From Rhabdophis nuchalis (Eukaryota > Chordata > Lepidosauria > Squamata > Natricidae), in assembly GCA_039707465.1 (NCBI GenBank), contig CM077643.1, positions 202,083,605-202,147,604 on the forward strand: 64,000 nucleotides of DNA, read 5' to 3'. The notes beneath the pieces are model-generated. The model was not told where the DNA came from, did not search any database, and saw only the letters and a program-made list of their open reading frames with translations. The position numbers and the translations under genes are program-made. Shown piece after piece: positions 1 to 10,416 of this stretch; the stretch's first letter is position 1; each line of letters starts with the position of its first letter.

Positions 1-1350
1 GTGGCATTCCACTGGGCCATCAATGGAGACTAACTCGTCCTGGATCTGAGCGATTTTCTCCTGCAGATAAATCACAAATTCCTCTGCTCTACCCTGTAAT
101 GGGGCTTCTCGCACCCTCTGTTGAAGGAGGGAACGGGTTACCCTAAACAGGGCGGCAGGGCGGTTATCTGCGGATGCTATGAGGGTGGCACAATGATGAC
201 GTTTGGCCACTCTCAGTGCCACAATGTAAGTCCGTAAATGGGCTCTTACCTATATTCGGTCAGATTCAGATCGAGTAGACCTCCATCTTCTCTCTAGGCA
301 TCTCTTGCGGCGCTTCATCACCCTTAGCTCCTCGGTGAACCAAGGGGCCAGGGTGGCTCGCTGCCGCAAGAGAGGCCGCAAGGGCGCGACCCGATCCAAG
401 GCTCCCATGGCCACAATATTCCATGCGGCCATGAGGTCCTCCATCGGGGCACGGGTCAGGGGTACAGGAAGTGGCCCAAGCGCCGCCTGGAACCCATCAG
501 GGTCCATCAGGTGCCTGGGGCGGAACCAGATAGGTAAACTAGGTTCCGCCTCCCCGCGGTGGGGGGCAGCGGTTGGAAAGTCGAGCCGGAGAAGTGAGTG
601 GTCTGACCATGCCAAGGGCATAATGCCTATATCCCCTATACCCAGATCACTCTTCCATTGGCCTGAGACAAAGATGAGGTCCGGTGTATGTCCACCCTCG
701 TGGGTGGGGCGCTGAATTAGTTGGGTCAGGTCCATAGCCGTCATGGAAGCTATGAACTCCCGAACTACCTCGGATGATTCGCCCACCGATGGCAGATTAA
801 AGTCCCCCATGACTACAAGCCTGGGGGTCTCAACTGCCACCGTAGCGATCACCTCAAGGAGCTCGGGCAGGGCTGCTGCTACATAGCGGGGAGCCAGGTA
901 TACAACCAGCAAGCCCAACTGCCTCCCTAGGCCCCACTTCACGCAGAGGGACTCACAACCGGTGGTCTGTGGCACAATGGTCTCTCTCGGCTCAAGACCT
1001 TCCTTAACAATGACCGCTACCCCACCACCCCTACCTAGGGCCCGGGGCTGATGAAAAGCGCGGTAGCCTGGTGGGCACATTTCAACGAGGGGAAGTCCAC
1101 CCTCGTGGCCCAACCAGGTCTCCGCAATTCCTACCAGGTCCGGCTCCCCCTCCGACACAAGGTCATAAATGAGGGGGGCCTTGTTGACCATGGACCTGGC
1201 ATTACAGAACATCAGCCGTAGGCCCTGGCTCTGTACTCCCTGACCACCTAGCCTGCGGGGGTTGAGGCACTTCACCGTTTGCAGCCAACGGTTCTGTGCC
1301 CCCAACCGGGAGGATAGAACTTGTCTCCCCTCGGACCTGCCTCTCCCCAC
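1..1350 (-). pseudogene. LINE ORF2 fragment: AP-like endonuclease, then start of the inter-domain region
   Basis: A 366-codon open frame (250-1350) encodes an exonuclease-endonuclease-phosphatase type nuclease, which in LINEs nicks target DNA to prime reverse transcription. Visible motifs in order are MLFCNARS-like (the track of Asn in NARS), the catalytic Glu in GIAETWLG, GDFNLPS with the Asp and Asn pair, and SDHSLLRLDF with the terminal Ser-Asp-His. All key residues expected for this nuclease appear present, unlike the 46.7-kb copy. After residue 366 there is one in-frame TAG (around 247-249). The same frame then continues on the minus strand to the window edge with sequence matching the other copy (region before the reverse transcriptase). 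The methionine at 1350 is the upstream-most in frame, and the true start is not proven. The element is a retrotransposon relic, not a host gene. Confidence 0.85.
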
Positions 1351-1570
1351 GACCCTTTGAATGGAAGTGCCCTCAGCCGGGACGACTCGTATCCCCCCCC
1401 CTAACGGATCCTTCCGCTTCCCTCCGTCGTCTGCTGGCCTGGCCCTCTCTTTCCCCCTCCGTCTCTACCTGTCTAAACCCCCCCTCCCTAGTACCCCCTA
1501 AAATAGACAATAATTTGTTAATTAAAAACCCCCGAATCAAGCCAGCATTCTTCTTCTGGCTCTTTCTCCT
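1..1570 (-). mobile_element. L2-like LINE, 5' part, antisense, cut by window edge
   Basis: An antisense copy of the same LINE family seen at 46.5-49.9 kb. The coding part runs from about 1350 leftward off the window edge. The GC-rich stretch 1350-1545 corresponds to the leader of the other copy, where a run of G followed by a TTTAATT-type motif is shared. Where the leader stops is unclear, and I place the boundary near 1570 because the flank becomes AT-rich unique sequence. Orientation and family are clear from protein-level similarity to the second copy. The clade name (L2 within the CR1 superfamily) rests on remembered motifs and tail type, not on a tree. Confidence 0.85.
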
Positions 1571-4145
1571 TCAATGTTTAAATTAGATCAAAATGAACAT
1601 TGATGGTCTGAGTTATAAACACTAATCATAAATATATTTAAGCTGCCATGAGGGTTTTGGAGTGATGAAAACCTGTCTGGAATCTTATCTCTCTCCTCAT
1701 TGACACCATAAAGGACCGATTCTAGGAATTTTTGTTCTGCCATGCAGCTGTTGTTGGGGTCACAAGAGTCCACCTTCAGCCATGGAATGGTGACAAACAG
1801 CTACTCTCTCTCAGTGTCGTAAAATTTTTCTCAAGGAGGGAAATAGGAGGAGAGAGAGACACACCTTGAGAAACGATGCAATCCTAAAATGGAAGTAAAG
1901 GGGTTGTTTTTTCCCCCTGTAGGGCAGAATTTTGTATTTTGTACGTGCTTTGAGGCACTTTCCTTTATTTTTTTTCTTTTTCGGAGAAAGTCAGTGGCAC
2001 CCACTAAAACATCCTCCCAGATCTGAGGGACAAATTGTGCAACTGGAGAGGAGGAGGCCTCCCTGAGTCCCTTTTGCCTTACACAAGCCTGCAGTGTGAT
2101 CTAGAGATTGCCCCCTGAAGCTTTTGATCAAATTAAGCTTTAACTTTAACTTCCTGTGTTCTGGCCAGCCACAGTGCCAGATCTATTGAAATGCTGATAC
2201 GATGATGGAAGCAAGGGGGAGCGGAGCCCCGGTGGCTGTAATTCATTGAAGAAATTAATATTATTATATGTTTAATATGTTACTGTGCTTACATATTACT
2301 AAACACATTATTTTAATTGGATAGATGCAAAGGGAAGGATTTTTTTTTCCAATAAAGCTTTTCCATTGCCATACCTCTCTTAATGCTGCACCAGCAGAAG
2401 TGCCCTGGAATGCTTGATACTCTTATTGTGGGGGAAAAAAAGACACTTAAAAGTACATGCAACAGTACATTAAATCTCCCCGGCCTGCCCCCTCCCCAAC
2501 CAGGAAATTAACATAAAAATGTGCTATCCTAACCAAGCAGTCTGTTAACTGATAAGCTATCAAAAAAAATCATCTGTTATTTTTATAGCTCAAAGGCAGA
2601 TGCCATTTCAAGAACTAAAGTTGATTGAGTAAAGATTTTAGTGCAAGATTTAGATTTAGTAAGATTTAGCACTTCAAATTTGAGGTACCCTAAAACAGGA
2701 TCATCCGTAGTTTGAAATATTATCCCTAGAGCAATCAGACATTTGAATTTTGCTAGCTTGAGTTTTATCACGAACAAAATAATTTCATGTCATATCGTAA
2801 AGAATCACTCATTTTCTAATGTGCGCCTTGCAAATCTTTATCTGCATTTGGCCCAGAAGACCGATCTAATTAGTCAATAAAACACTGATGTCAGAGCTTT
2901 CCAATCTATTATTTCTGTAGGAGCCCATTTCTGCTATTGTTTATTTTATGGGGCCCCAGGAAAGAAAAGTTTAATCAGCCTAATTGCAGTTGGTCTGATT
3001 TTGTAAATAATTATGATGGCTATCTTCTCCAATATTTGTGGTGGGGTAGAGGGCGGAGGGATATTTTTAGACCCTTCCAGGCAAAATAAATTACCAACTA
3101 AACTATGTTTAAAAGAGCTGGGATGGAATAATGATTGCACTTCAATTATCGCCCAGCAGGATCCACTAAACTTCACTTCCATTTAGATTCCTTTGATGAG
3201 AGACATCAAAATTTAGATTTTTATTTCAATGAAAAGTATAATCCATTATATTTGCAACCAAACTTCATGGCAGGGTTGGAAACTATACCATAGTTGGTGC
3301 AAAACAATTACCTTGAAAGAGAGTCAGTTGTCATGTCGATAACAACCACTACATTATCCTAAAAGCATTTTATACATAGTAGATTATGTTATACGTTTTC
3401 TATGTAAACACAGAACAGTGGCAGGGACCTGGCTCAGTTGTTATTATGGATCCATGGTATCATATCAATATTAGTGTTTCTTCAGAAAATGTTATTAGTC
3501 AAAGATTGAATGAAGGTGCTAAACATAAAGCCTATTGCAGACAAGTTGAAAAGGAAACTAGCAGCCCAAACTACCAGTATGTATTTGGGAATTGTGTTTT
3601 CCCAATGGGATGATGCCCTAGTTCCCAATATTTAGGGAAATCCTTGGGTGACCACTGTTCCTCAATTTGTTGGAGGTGGGAATATCTGAGAACATCCTTT
3701 CTCAGCACTCTTGATGAAACCTAGCAACTATCATCTAGATGGAACAATGGAATTGTACCTTAAAGAACCTACATGGTGCACAATCTTATACTTTTAACAG
3801 GTGTGATCTGGCAGGAGTATATCATACTAGTTCTCAATGATTTGTTCTAATTAAAGTTGTGAAGTGTTGTTGTTGTTTATTAATGTAAAACCCAACTTGG
3901 CTTCGCCATTATAATGATTTTCCTGTGACATGAAGTGTTTAAGATCCTATTGAAATCTCAAAGATTGCCAGTCCATCCACATGGTGGCAAACAAATTCCA
4001 TTGGTGAGCAGTTCTTGATATAGATTGAATGAGATAGGATGGGGCTCAGGTAAATGTTTCTTGCTCACTGTCTATGGAATCTGTAGCCTCTCAGTGTCCC
4101 TTCCCTGTCTTTTTTTCAAAGTAATTCTGAAAGTGAGAGCAACTT
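1571..4145. other. Unique AT-rich DNA, no gene seen; possible conserved noncoding block 2090-2860
   Basis: No open frame here resembles a known protein. Those present are short, lack family motifs and are typical of AT-rich DNA. The part from about 2090 to 2860 is free of recognisable repeats and rich in ATTA/TAAT-type motifs (for example TTTTAATTGG and AATTAATATTAT), a style often seen in developmental enhancers. That is a weak inference only. The rest shows nothing I can name. Confidence 0.4.
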
Positions 4146-4146
4146 T

Positions 4147-4156
4147 GGTGCAATGG

Positions 4157-4245
<89 letters not shown>

Positions 4246-4340
4246 GAGGCACCAGGCTAGAAATGAGGAGACCATGAGTTCTGTTCCCTCCTTAGACTGA
4301 TTGAGTGATTTTGGGCCAGTCACACTTTCTCAGCTTTAGG
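4147..4340 (+). mobile_element. tRNA-derived SINE (squamate, L2/CR1-tailed type) interrupted by (GATA)n
   Basis: The segment begins GGTGCAATGGT and resumes after a tetranucleotide tract as GAGGCACCAGGCTAGAAA. It then continues with the typical body of this SINE: a 'gagttctgttccctcctta' region, then 'tgggccagtcaca', then 'ctcagctttaggaag'. Related copies are at 24358-24470 (+) and 51503-51727 (-). The tract 4156-4245 sits where the RNA polymerase III A-box region of the tRNA-like head should be, so this copy should not be transcribable. Family recognition is by eye. Confidence 0.6.
4156..4245. repeat. (GATA)n microsatellite
   Basis: About 22 near-perfect copies of TAGA/GATA with no interruptions seen. 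GATA tracts are the core of the Bkm satellite known from snake sex chromosomes. Isolated tracts like this are also common on autosomes, so this says nothing about chromosome identity. Confidence 0.97.
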
Positions 4341-5263
4341 AAGTAGACAATTGGTGTTCAGAAATCTTTCTAATAAAGGTGCAGGGAGTATTCCAGACAC
4401 TAGGAGACTGAAAGGCATCACACAAGCATTTGAAAGTAATCCAGTTTTCTACAACACCAACATTGCTGGCCAAATGCAGCATACATGGGCTTTTTCTAAA
4501 TTTCTATCTCACGTCATCTGTAGAGCTCACAATGCATGCAGCTGATTTCCCTGTTCTTGCTTCAATTTGTTTTCATCTCTTTTCCCCTACACAACAAATC
4601 TAGTTTTATATTGCATTTAAAGATGTCTTACTACCTGTGCTACATTCAGATTATTGATTGATTCTATGCCATCAAGTTGTTTTAACTTCTAGCAACCACA
4701 TAGATAGATATTCTCCAAGAGCTGTTGAAGGCATTTGCCTAAAGTAGAACCACAATTCTACTACTTAAAACAAGGGTTCTAAGCATTAGTAACTCTACCT
4801 CAAAGAGGGGAACTTTTCGGTCTTCAAAATTCCAGCTGCATGCCAATGCTCTCTTTTTAAAAATATTATATTTAAGTTTATTATAAGATAAAATGCAAAT
4901 AGAAACAAAAATTGAGAAAATTAAAGAAGAAAGAAGAGAGGTGCAGAAAGAAAGGGAGGAAAAAGATAGTGACCTGACTTCTTTCAGTGCAATAAAACAC
5001 AAAAGAAGTTGCAACCTTTTGTTTTGCATTTCTAAAGCCATTTCTATAATGGCAAAGTCATTTTAGTTGTCAAAAACTAAAAGCAAAGTTTCATTTTTTT
5101 TTAGTTTTGAGTACAAAATCAGAAAAGTAGATAAATTCTTGTCTTTAATTAGAACACATAATTTTGCCATCTCTGCCAATTCCATCACCTTTGCAAACCA
5201 TCCTTCCATTGTAGAAAGTAATATATCTTTCTACCTTTATGCATATAAGATTCTCACCACTAT
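4341..5263. other. Unique DNA with a small old repeat fragment near 4650-4740
   Basis: No gene seen. 4650-4740 (from 'gattgattctatgccatcaa' through the 'caaccacatagatagat' stretch) resembles the end region of a squamate SINE/LINE and is probably an old fragment on the plus strand. The remainder is low-complexity AT-rich DNA, with a run of purines at 4920-4970. Confidence 0.4.
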
Positions 5264-5272
5264 GATATATAA

Positions 5273-5838
5273 CAGTGATGGCTAACCTTTTTTTGGCTCC
5301 CATGCCAAAAGCAGGGAGAGTTAAGGGAGGTTGTGGATGGGTGTGCCACACCCATAATGCTATGCATGTATGCCACCCTCCACGCGCATGCATGTGTGAC
5401 CAGTGCCCCCTGCTTTTGGCGTGGTTTTTCCCCCTCCCCAGGCTCCAGAAGTTTTCTAGGAGCCTGGGGAGGATGAAAACAACCCCCCCCGCCCCTGAGG
5501 CCGTCCAGAGGCTTCAGGAACTTCCCTGAAGCCTCCGGGGGGGTGAAAAATGGACCTACGGGGAACCTGAAAGTCCAGGAATGGCGACTTCTGGTTTGTT
5601 TGTAGGGCCGATTTTTGATCTTTGGCGCCTTTAAGAGGCTTCCCTGAAAGCTCCAGAGGGCGATAAACAGCCCAAGGAGCAAACAAGAAGTCCGTTCCCA
5701 AACTTCTGGTTTGCCCGTAGGGCCAGTTTTTCGTACTCTGGAGGGCAAAAAATAGCCTGACAGGGCAACACCTTGCTTGCCCTAACAAATGACTCCACGT
5801 GCCACCTGTGGCATGCGTGCCATAGGTTCACCATCATG
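5273..5838. mobile_element. hAT-like MITE, about 566 bp, with target duplication
   Basis: The left end CAGTGATGGCTAACC and the right end GGTTCACCATCATG form imperfect terminal inverted repeats. The 9-bp sequence GATATATAA flanks both ends (5264-5272 and 5839-5847). If the right end carries one extra base, this is an 8-bp duplication, as expected for hAT transposases. The interior is GC-rich with runs such as GGGGGGGTGAAAA and has open frames on both strands with no recognisable protein, so it is a non-autonomous element. A second member of the family is at 41523-41910. Confidence 0.8.
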
Positions 5839-5847
5839 GATATATAA

Positions 5848-6131
5848 CAACAAAATTCTGAATTTTCTAAATGCAAGCTAATGTTTTCAGCATTGTATTA
5901 AAGCAATCAATTTTCTCACCGAGCTTTTCTACTAATCTCTTATAACAATGTGGGGAGGTGACAATATTAAAGGAGTAGCAGAGAATAAGGTGACAAAGGT
6001 GGAGGATAAACTGGAATAGGATTTGAGTGGTCTCAAGTTAGCTAATCTTTTGGTACCCTTCCTCAAAGTACTTTTCGTGAAAATATCCTGACTTGTTAAA
6101 TTACTACAGAATGTCTACTACCATGGTACAG
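5848..6131. other. Short unique spacer, nothing recognised
   Basis: AT-rich sequence between two MITEs without a credible open frame or repeat signature. Confidence 0.4.
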
Positions 6132-6363
6132 TACAAGTAATCCTTGTTTAGTGATTGGCTCATTTAGCAACCATTCATAGTTACAACAATGATGAAAAAA
6201 TAACTTTGTAACCAACCCTCACATTTATGACCTTCGTGGATCTGTAAGCAAAGGAAAGCTGAAGTGAGATCACAAGCAACTCACTGCTTCACTTTAATGA
6301 CTTCTTTGTTTAATGACTTAATTGCTTGTCCCAACTGTGGCCACTGAATGAGAACTACCTGTA
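6132..6363. mobile_element. TA-flanked MITE with TACAGGTAGTYCT-type termini
   Basis: The left end reads TACAAGTAATCCTTG and the right end, read in reverse complement, TACAGGTAGTTCTCAT. These are degenerate terminal inverted repeats, with TA at both extremities. The interior has 'tttagcaacc' and 'ttaatgacttaattg' motifs typical of a common snake/lizard repeat of the 'own-strand fold-back' kind. There is no coding capacity. A Tc1/mariner-type mobiliser is suggested by the TA termini but not shown. Confidence 0.65.
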
Positions 6364-7110
6364 AATGCTTCATGATGGGTTCATACCTATGAGCAAACAA
6401 AGAAGTGCAAATTTAACTTTGCCTCAATTTGTCATATATGACAAATTTGCAGAGGATTTTAATTTGGCAATCTAAATAACCTTTCAATGAATGTTGTGCA
6501 GAAGAAAGTGAAGCAGGTCATTAAAAAAATGGCATTTCCCCCAAAGGCATCTTTGGGGTGGAAAATCTGAGGGGAAGAAGATGTGGTAGAATAACAGAAG
6601 ACTGGATGACCCTGTGCTTGGGTTTCCTCTGTCCCTAATGCTCATGGTGGGATGGGGGGGGGGGGAGATAGGGGATTATAAATAAAGATTTATTTCTATT
6701 CTCTCAAATAGTTTAGTTTTTTAAAAAAAATGTGTTAATATCTGTTAAACTTTTATTCTCTACTTTTGGGTTTTATTTTTGCTTTTCTTCTACAGCTGTA
6801 CTATTATATATAGGTGTGTGTTTGTGTGGGTGTATGTGCATGACAAATGAAAGCGGATATACATGTCCCAGGATAATGATGAAAGATCAAATGTGGGTCA
6901 GTCACCTGGACCAGACGTTTTTGTCTTCCGAGTTTTCGAACTCATGCTGGAGCGGAGCCCATCCTCAGGGAATTTCTCCCTAGCAGTTCCCCGAGAATGG
7001 GCTCTGGCATGAGTCCAAAAGCTCAGAAGACAAACCTCTGGTCCAGGTGACTAACCCAGATTGGATCCTGTAATATATATATTTATCTGCTTGCCTGCCT
7101 ACCTGCCTAT
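6364..7110. other. Unique DNA with a short G-tract and an inverted-repeat pair
   Basis: No gene seen. 6652-6665 is a near-uninterrupted G run. In 6890-7060 the phrase 'tcacctggaccagacgttt' and the later 'aaacctctggtccaggtga' are inverted copies of each other, as are nearby 'gggaatttctcc' and 'tgccagagcccattctcgg'-like parts. This makes an imperfect hairpin of about 165 bp, probably an old MITE. Confidence 0.5.
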
Positions 7111-7199
7111 CGTCCATCCATCCATCCATCCATCCATCCATCCATCCATCCATCCATCCATCCATCCATCCATCCATCCATCCATCCATCCATCCATCC

Positions 7200-7253
<54 letters not shown>

Positions 7254-7255
7254 GG
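7111..7255. repeat. Compound microsatellite (CCAT)n then (CTAT)n
   Basis: About 22 copies of CCAT/ATCC (7113-7200) switch within one unit to about 13 copies of CTAT (7201-7253). Open frames through it on both strands are products of the repeat and not genes. Confidence 0.97.
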
Positions 7256-7467
7256 TTGTAGACTTTAGATGCATACTATCTAAAGAACCTTTGCTATTGG
7301 CAGTGTAAAAATATTCAATGATTACAGCTCTACAATTTGTCTAATCACCTTTTAAATGTGTATGAATTGATGACTACCACCACATCCTGAGGAAGTGAAT
7401 TCCATTTATGTAAGGAAATATTTCCTTTTATCTGCTTCTCGGTGGAGTATTTTGCAATCCTCTACAC

Positions 7468-7660
7468 CAGGGGTCTGAAACGGGCGGCCCACGGGCCAAT
7501 TGCGGCCCGCAGGACGGTATCTTGTGGCCCCCACCGTGATATGAAAGTATAATATTAGTGCGGCCCGCAGGGGGATTGAATCCCTTATCCCTTATGAATC
7601 CCAGCCTCACCCAGACTCTGCCTCCAGCGGCCCCCAGGTAAATTGAGTTTGAGACCCCTG
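7468..7660. mobile_element. hAT-like MITE, 193 bp, perfect 8-bp target duplication
   Basis: The termini are CAGGGGTCTGAAAC and GTTTGAGACCCCTG (inverted repeats with one mismatch). The 8-bp sequence CTCTACAC flanks the element exactly on both sides (7460-7467 and 7661-7668), diagnostic of hAT-type insertion. The interior carries GCGGCCCGCAGG twice and has no coding capacity. Confidence 0.92.
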
Positions 7661-7668
7661 CTCTACAC

Positions 7669-10200
7669 ATAAAAGTGAATGACTCTCCTTCTACTTTGGG
7701 ATGTTAAACTCAATATTGAGCTGATTGCACATTTGTGGCAAAAAGAGTTAAGCATCAGCAAGATACATACACATACATATACACATACGTATATCCATAT
7801 GCTGACCAGACTAACTCTTGTCCTATGAAAGTCTCACTTTCTGGCTCTTGATAGCAATATCGCATGGATCCTGTAAAGACTTTTCATACATAACCCTACT
7901 CATTTTCAGCAGAACGTGCCCTCCTCTCCCAACTATAGTCTCCAAAGAAATTATTGCTCCTGAGATTTTGTCCTATATTTTTCTATCAAAGTAACAGGGC
8001 CACCCAAATTACTAACCTCTATTTTTCAGATGTAAAAGGAATTGCTAGGGTATAATTGCACCTTAAAATGTGCAACTGAGACGCGTGAGGATTATACAAA
8101 GGCCCAACTTCCTATCAGAATCAAATGAGAACCCTTTCAGATTGGAGAGGGATATAAACAAGCAATATAAGCCTTTAATTGGCAGGGGAAATCAGATAAG
8201 CTCTCTTTAAATACTACCATTGATAGAAAAATATGAACTCAAATTACCTTTGATTAAGTCACTTAAGGAAATCTAGTGAGAGTAGGAGGGTTTAGCAAAG
8301 GTGCTTTACTGCATTAATCACTGGAAATAAGAGAGAGAGAGAGACTCACAGATTTATGAGAAATGACAAAAATAAATACATAGAAGCTATTGGAAATTTC
8401 ATTTCATTTCCAGTGCATCATTTGCATGATATCAGAACTCAATGTCAAACCCAAGATTTATATTTTTACTGTTAACCAGTACTTTCTGGAAAGGAAATTA
8501 AAAACCTCTTAGAAATGTCATGAAATTTTGGACATAAATTTGGTCATAACTTTCTAGATCTCAAGTGAGAAATTCATGATTATTCCGTCTTTTCTAATAT
8601 GTTACCTATTTTGCTTCATTACGTGTAGAGTGACAGGAAAAAAAATGTTGCTGGAAAAAAACCCAGAGGGATTTGGGATAGCTTTTTTTCTGAAACCACT
8701 AAGTGAAGGAGTGTCAATTTCATGACTTTCTGTCATTATAAAACTTGAAATAAATTAAGACATGATACCACTTCAAGTAACGTCAAGGGTTTGATGCACT
8801 TCTATATTCTTTGAAATACAACGATGTCTGCTTCTTTGAAATGTCCAAAAGTGTCCAAAGAGAATTTGACATAAACAGTGCTCATAATGTATTAACATTA
8901 TTTGTGGCAACATATGTAGTAAATCTTTTGCCTCTGGCAGGCAAGTTACATCCAAATAGCTACATAACAGGATTTTTTCTTTTTTCTTTTTCTTTTTCCT
9001 TTTCCTTTTCTTCTTTTCTTTTCTTGTTTGGCTATTGCACAAGATGGACAGATCTGTCAACTTCAATTTCTCTCTCTGCTCCTCTCCCATTTTTTAAAAT
9101 AAAAATAAATCTCAAGTTCTTTTAATCTTATTTATAGTGGAATTGAAATTGTCAGTAGGGAATGGTTAAAAAAAAGGACCAAATTCTGACTCAACTCAAT
9201 TTCTTTCTGGAGAAAGAAATGACCAGAGAGAGCTTCGTTACTATTTGCAAGGAAATTGAATATTCCCATTAAAAAACATGGGTTTATATTAGGCAATGTG
9301 AGAGGTCAAAGCCTCAGACATATCCAAGGCCTGAGCAAGCTTGTACAGATTTTTCTCCTCCATTACAAGAGGCCCAGGGCTCATATTAAACTTCCCACCA
9401 CGCCTGGGATATCTAAGTACTGGACAGGCTGTAGATTCTGCAAACTTTCCTTCTTTGATCCAATCTTGATCTGAGTTAACTCTCTCTTTGATCTGCCCAT
9501 TTCTCTTGATTCACATTGTCCAGGAGAACCTCAGACCATCAGCATTTTTTTATGAAATTACAGATAGCTATGTCTGTACAGATAACCATATCTGACCTCA
9601 TGAGTTTTACGTGAGTCCTTTTCTGAGCCTGTGAATATATCTTTCTCTTCAGATTATAAATGTGGACACTCACATAAGGCATAGCAATTGCCTTCACTCA
9701 TATTGGAAATGTTTATACTGTATCATGTAGGTATTAAATTTAGGATTGATACAGTCAAGGTTCTCAAACAGTGGGTGGCAATTCCCTTGCCATTATAACC
9801 AAACTTGGGCATACTGGTCCTTTAGTGTTGGGCCAAGAGGCACCTTCTCCACACATATGGCCAGGAGCTGAAGTTTCTGACATCATTCTTCTCCTCAAAT
9901 GAGCTTGCTAGAAACATCCTTGACAACATCACCAAGAAAAGGAAAGTGTGGAGGTTGAGTCTGCTCTGGTTGAAGGAGCTGCACATGGTTGCACCTCATG
10001 AGCTCAGGTTGCCATACATGTCACAGTCTTTATGTTTCCTCGGTATTTCTTCCTTTCACTAATTTCTCTGTAGCTCACTCCAAAAGATTTCCATAAAGGA
10101 AGAGGGTGATGATCACCCAACTGAACAACCAGATCTTAAGAGCCAGAATAAAAAGAAACAGAGGGTGTTTTCATTTTAGACTTTTTTTTATCCTATCTTT
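7669..10200. other. Unique AT-rich DNA, no gene seen
   Basis: Open frames are short and uninformative. 8973-9026 is a pyrimidine-only style run of TTTTTC/TTTTCC units. 8332-8345 is a short (GA)n. 9760-9990 is somewhat more GC-rich and may be an old unrecognised repeat. Nothing else can be named. Confidence 0.4.
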
Positions 10201-10217
10201 ATTATTATCGTTAAGTA

Positions 10218-10416
10218 TGCTGAATAAGGAGTGAAGCCAGTGAATAAAGGCTTCACTCAGGTCCGCCATAGTTAATCCTGATTGGCTGAGCCGGTTCACA
10301 GCTCGCTATAAAAGGCGAGCTGTCAGATAGGCTTGTCGCTGGGTTTACTTGTTGCTAATGAAAGAGCATTGCATCGGATCTGTCTCTATCTTTTCCGTTC
10401 CACGCACTATTCAACA
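10218..10416 (+). mobile_element. Solo-LTR-like unit (about 199 bp)
   Basis: The unit begins TGCTGAATA and ends TATTCAACA. These are near-perfect inverted termini with the TG...CA ends typical of long terminal repeats. Inside, in order, are an ATTGG (reverse CCAAT box, 10281-10285), a TATAAAAG box (10307-10314) and a downstream stretch with CTTGTTGCTAATGAAAG, which resembles a degenerate polyadenylation region. No convincing 5-bp target duplication is visible (AAGTA against ATTAT), and no primer-binding site or internal coding region follows. It could be a degraded solo LTR or a compact promoter of another origin. Confidence 0.45.
10281..10321 (+). promoter_or_regulatory. CCAAT/TATA promoter with TATA box in a palindrome
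   Basis: ATTGG at 10281-10285 lies about 26 bp upstream of TATAAAAG (10307-10314). The TATA box is exactly flanked by AGCTCGC (10300-10306) and its reverse complement GCGAGCT (10315-10321). Spacing fits an RNA polymerase II core promoter on the plus strand. An additional perfect stem GTGAAGCC...GGCTTCAC (10231-10256) with AATAAA in its loop lies just upstream. Confidence 0.5.

Noticed and set aside
4156..4245. GATA tract as evidence for the W chromosome (Bkm satellite)
   Set aside because: A single 90-bp tract is far shorter than Bkm blocks, and GATA is frequent across snake genomes.
4072..4323. 83-codon minus frame with SIYL repeats
   Set aside because: Translation of the GATA tract.
5260..5748. 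162-codon minus open frame
   Set aside because: Lies within a MITE with overlapping frames on both strands and has no transposase motif.
7111..7255. CRISPR-like repeats
   Set aside because: Uninterrupted tetranucleotide microsatellite without spacers; eukaryotic context.
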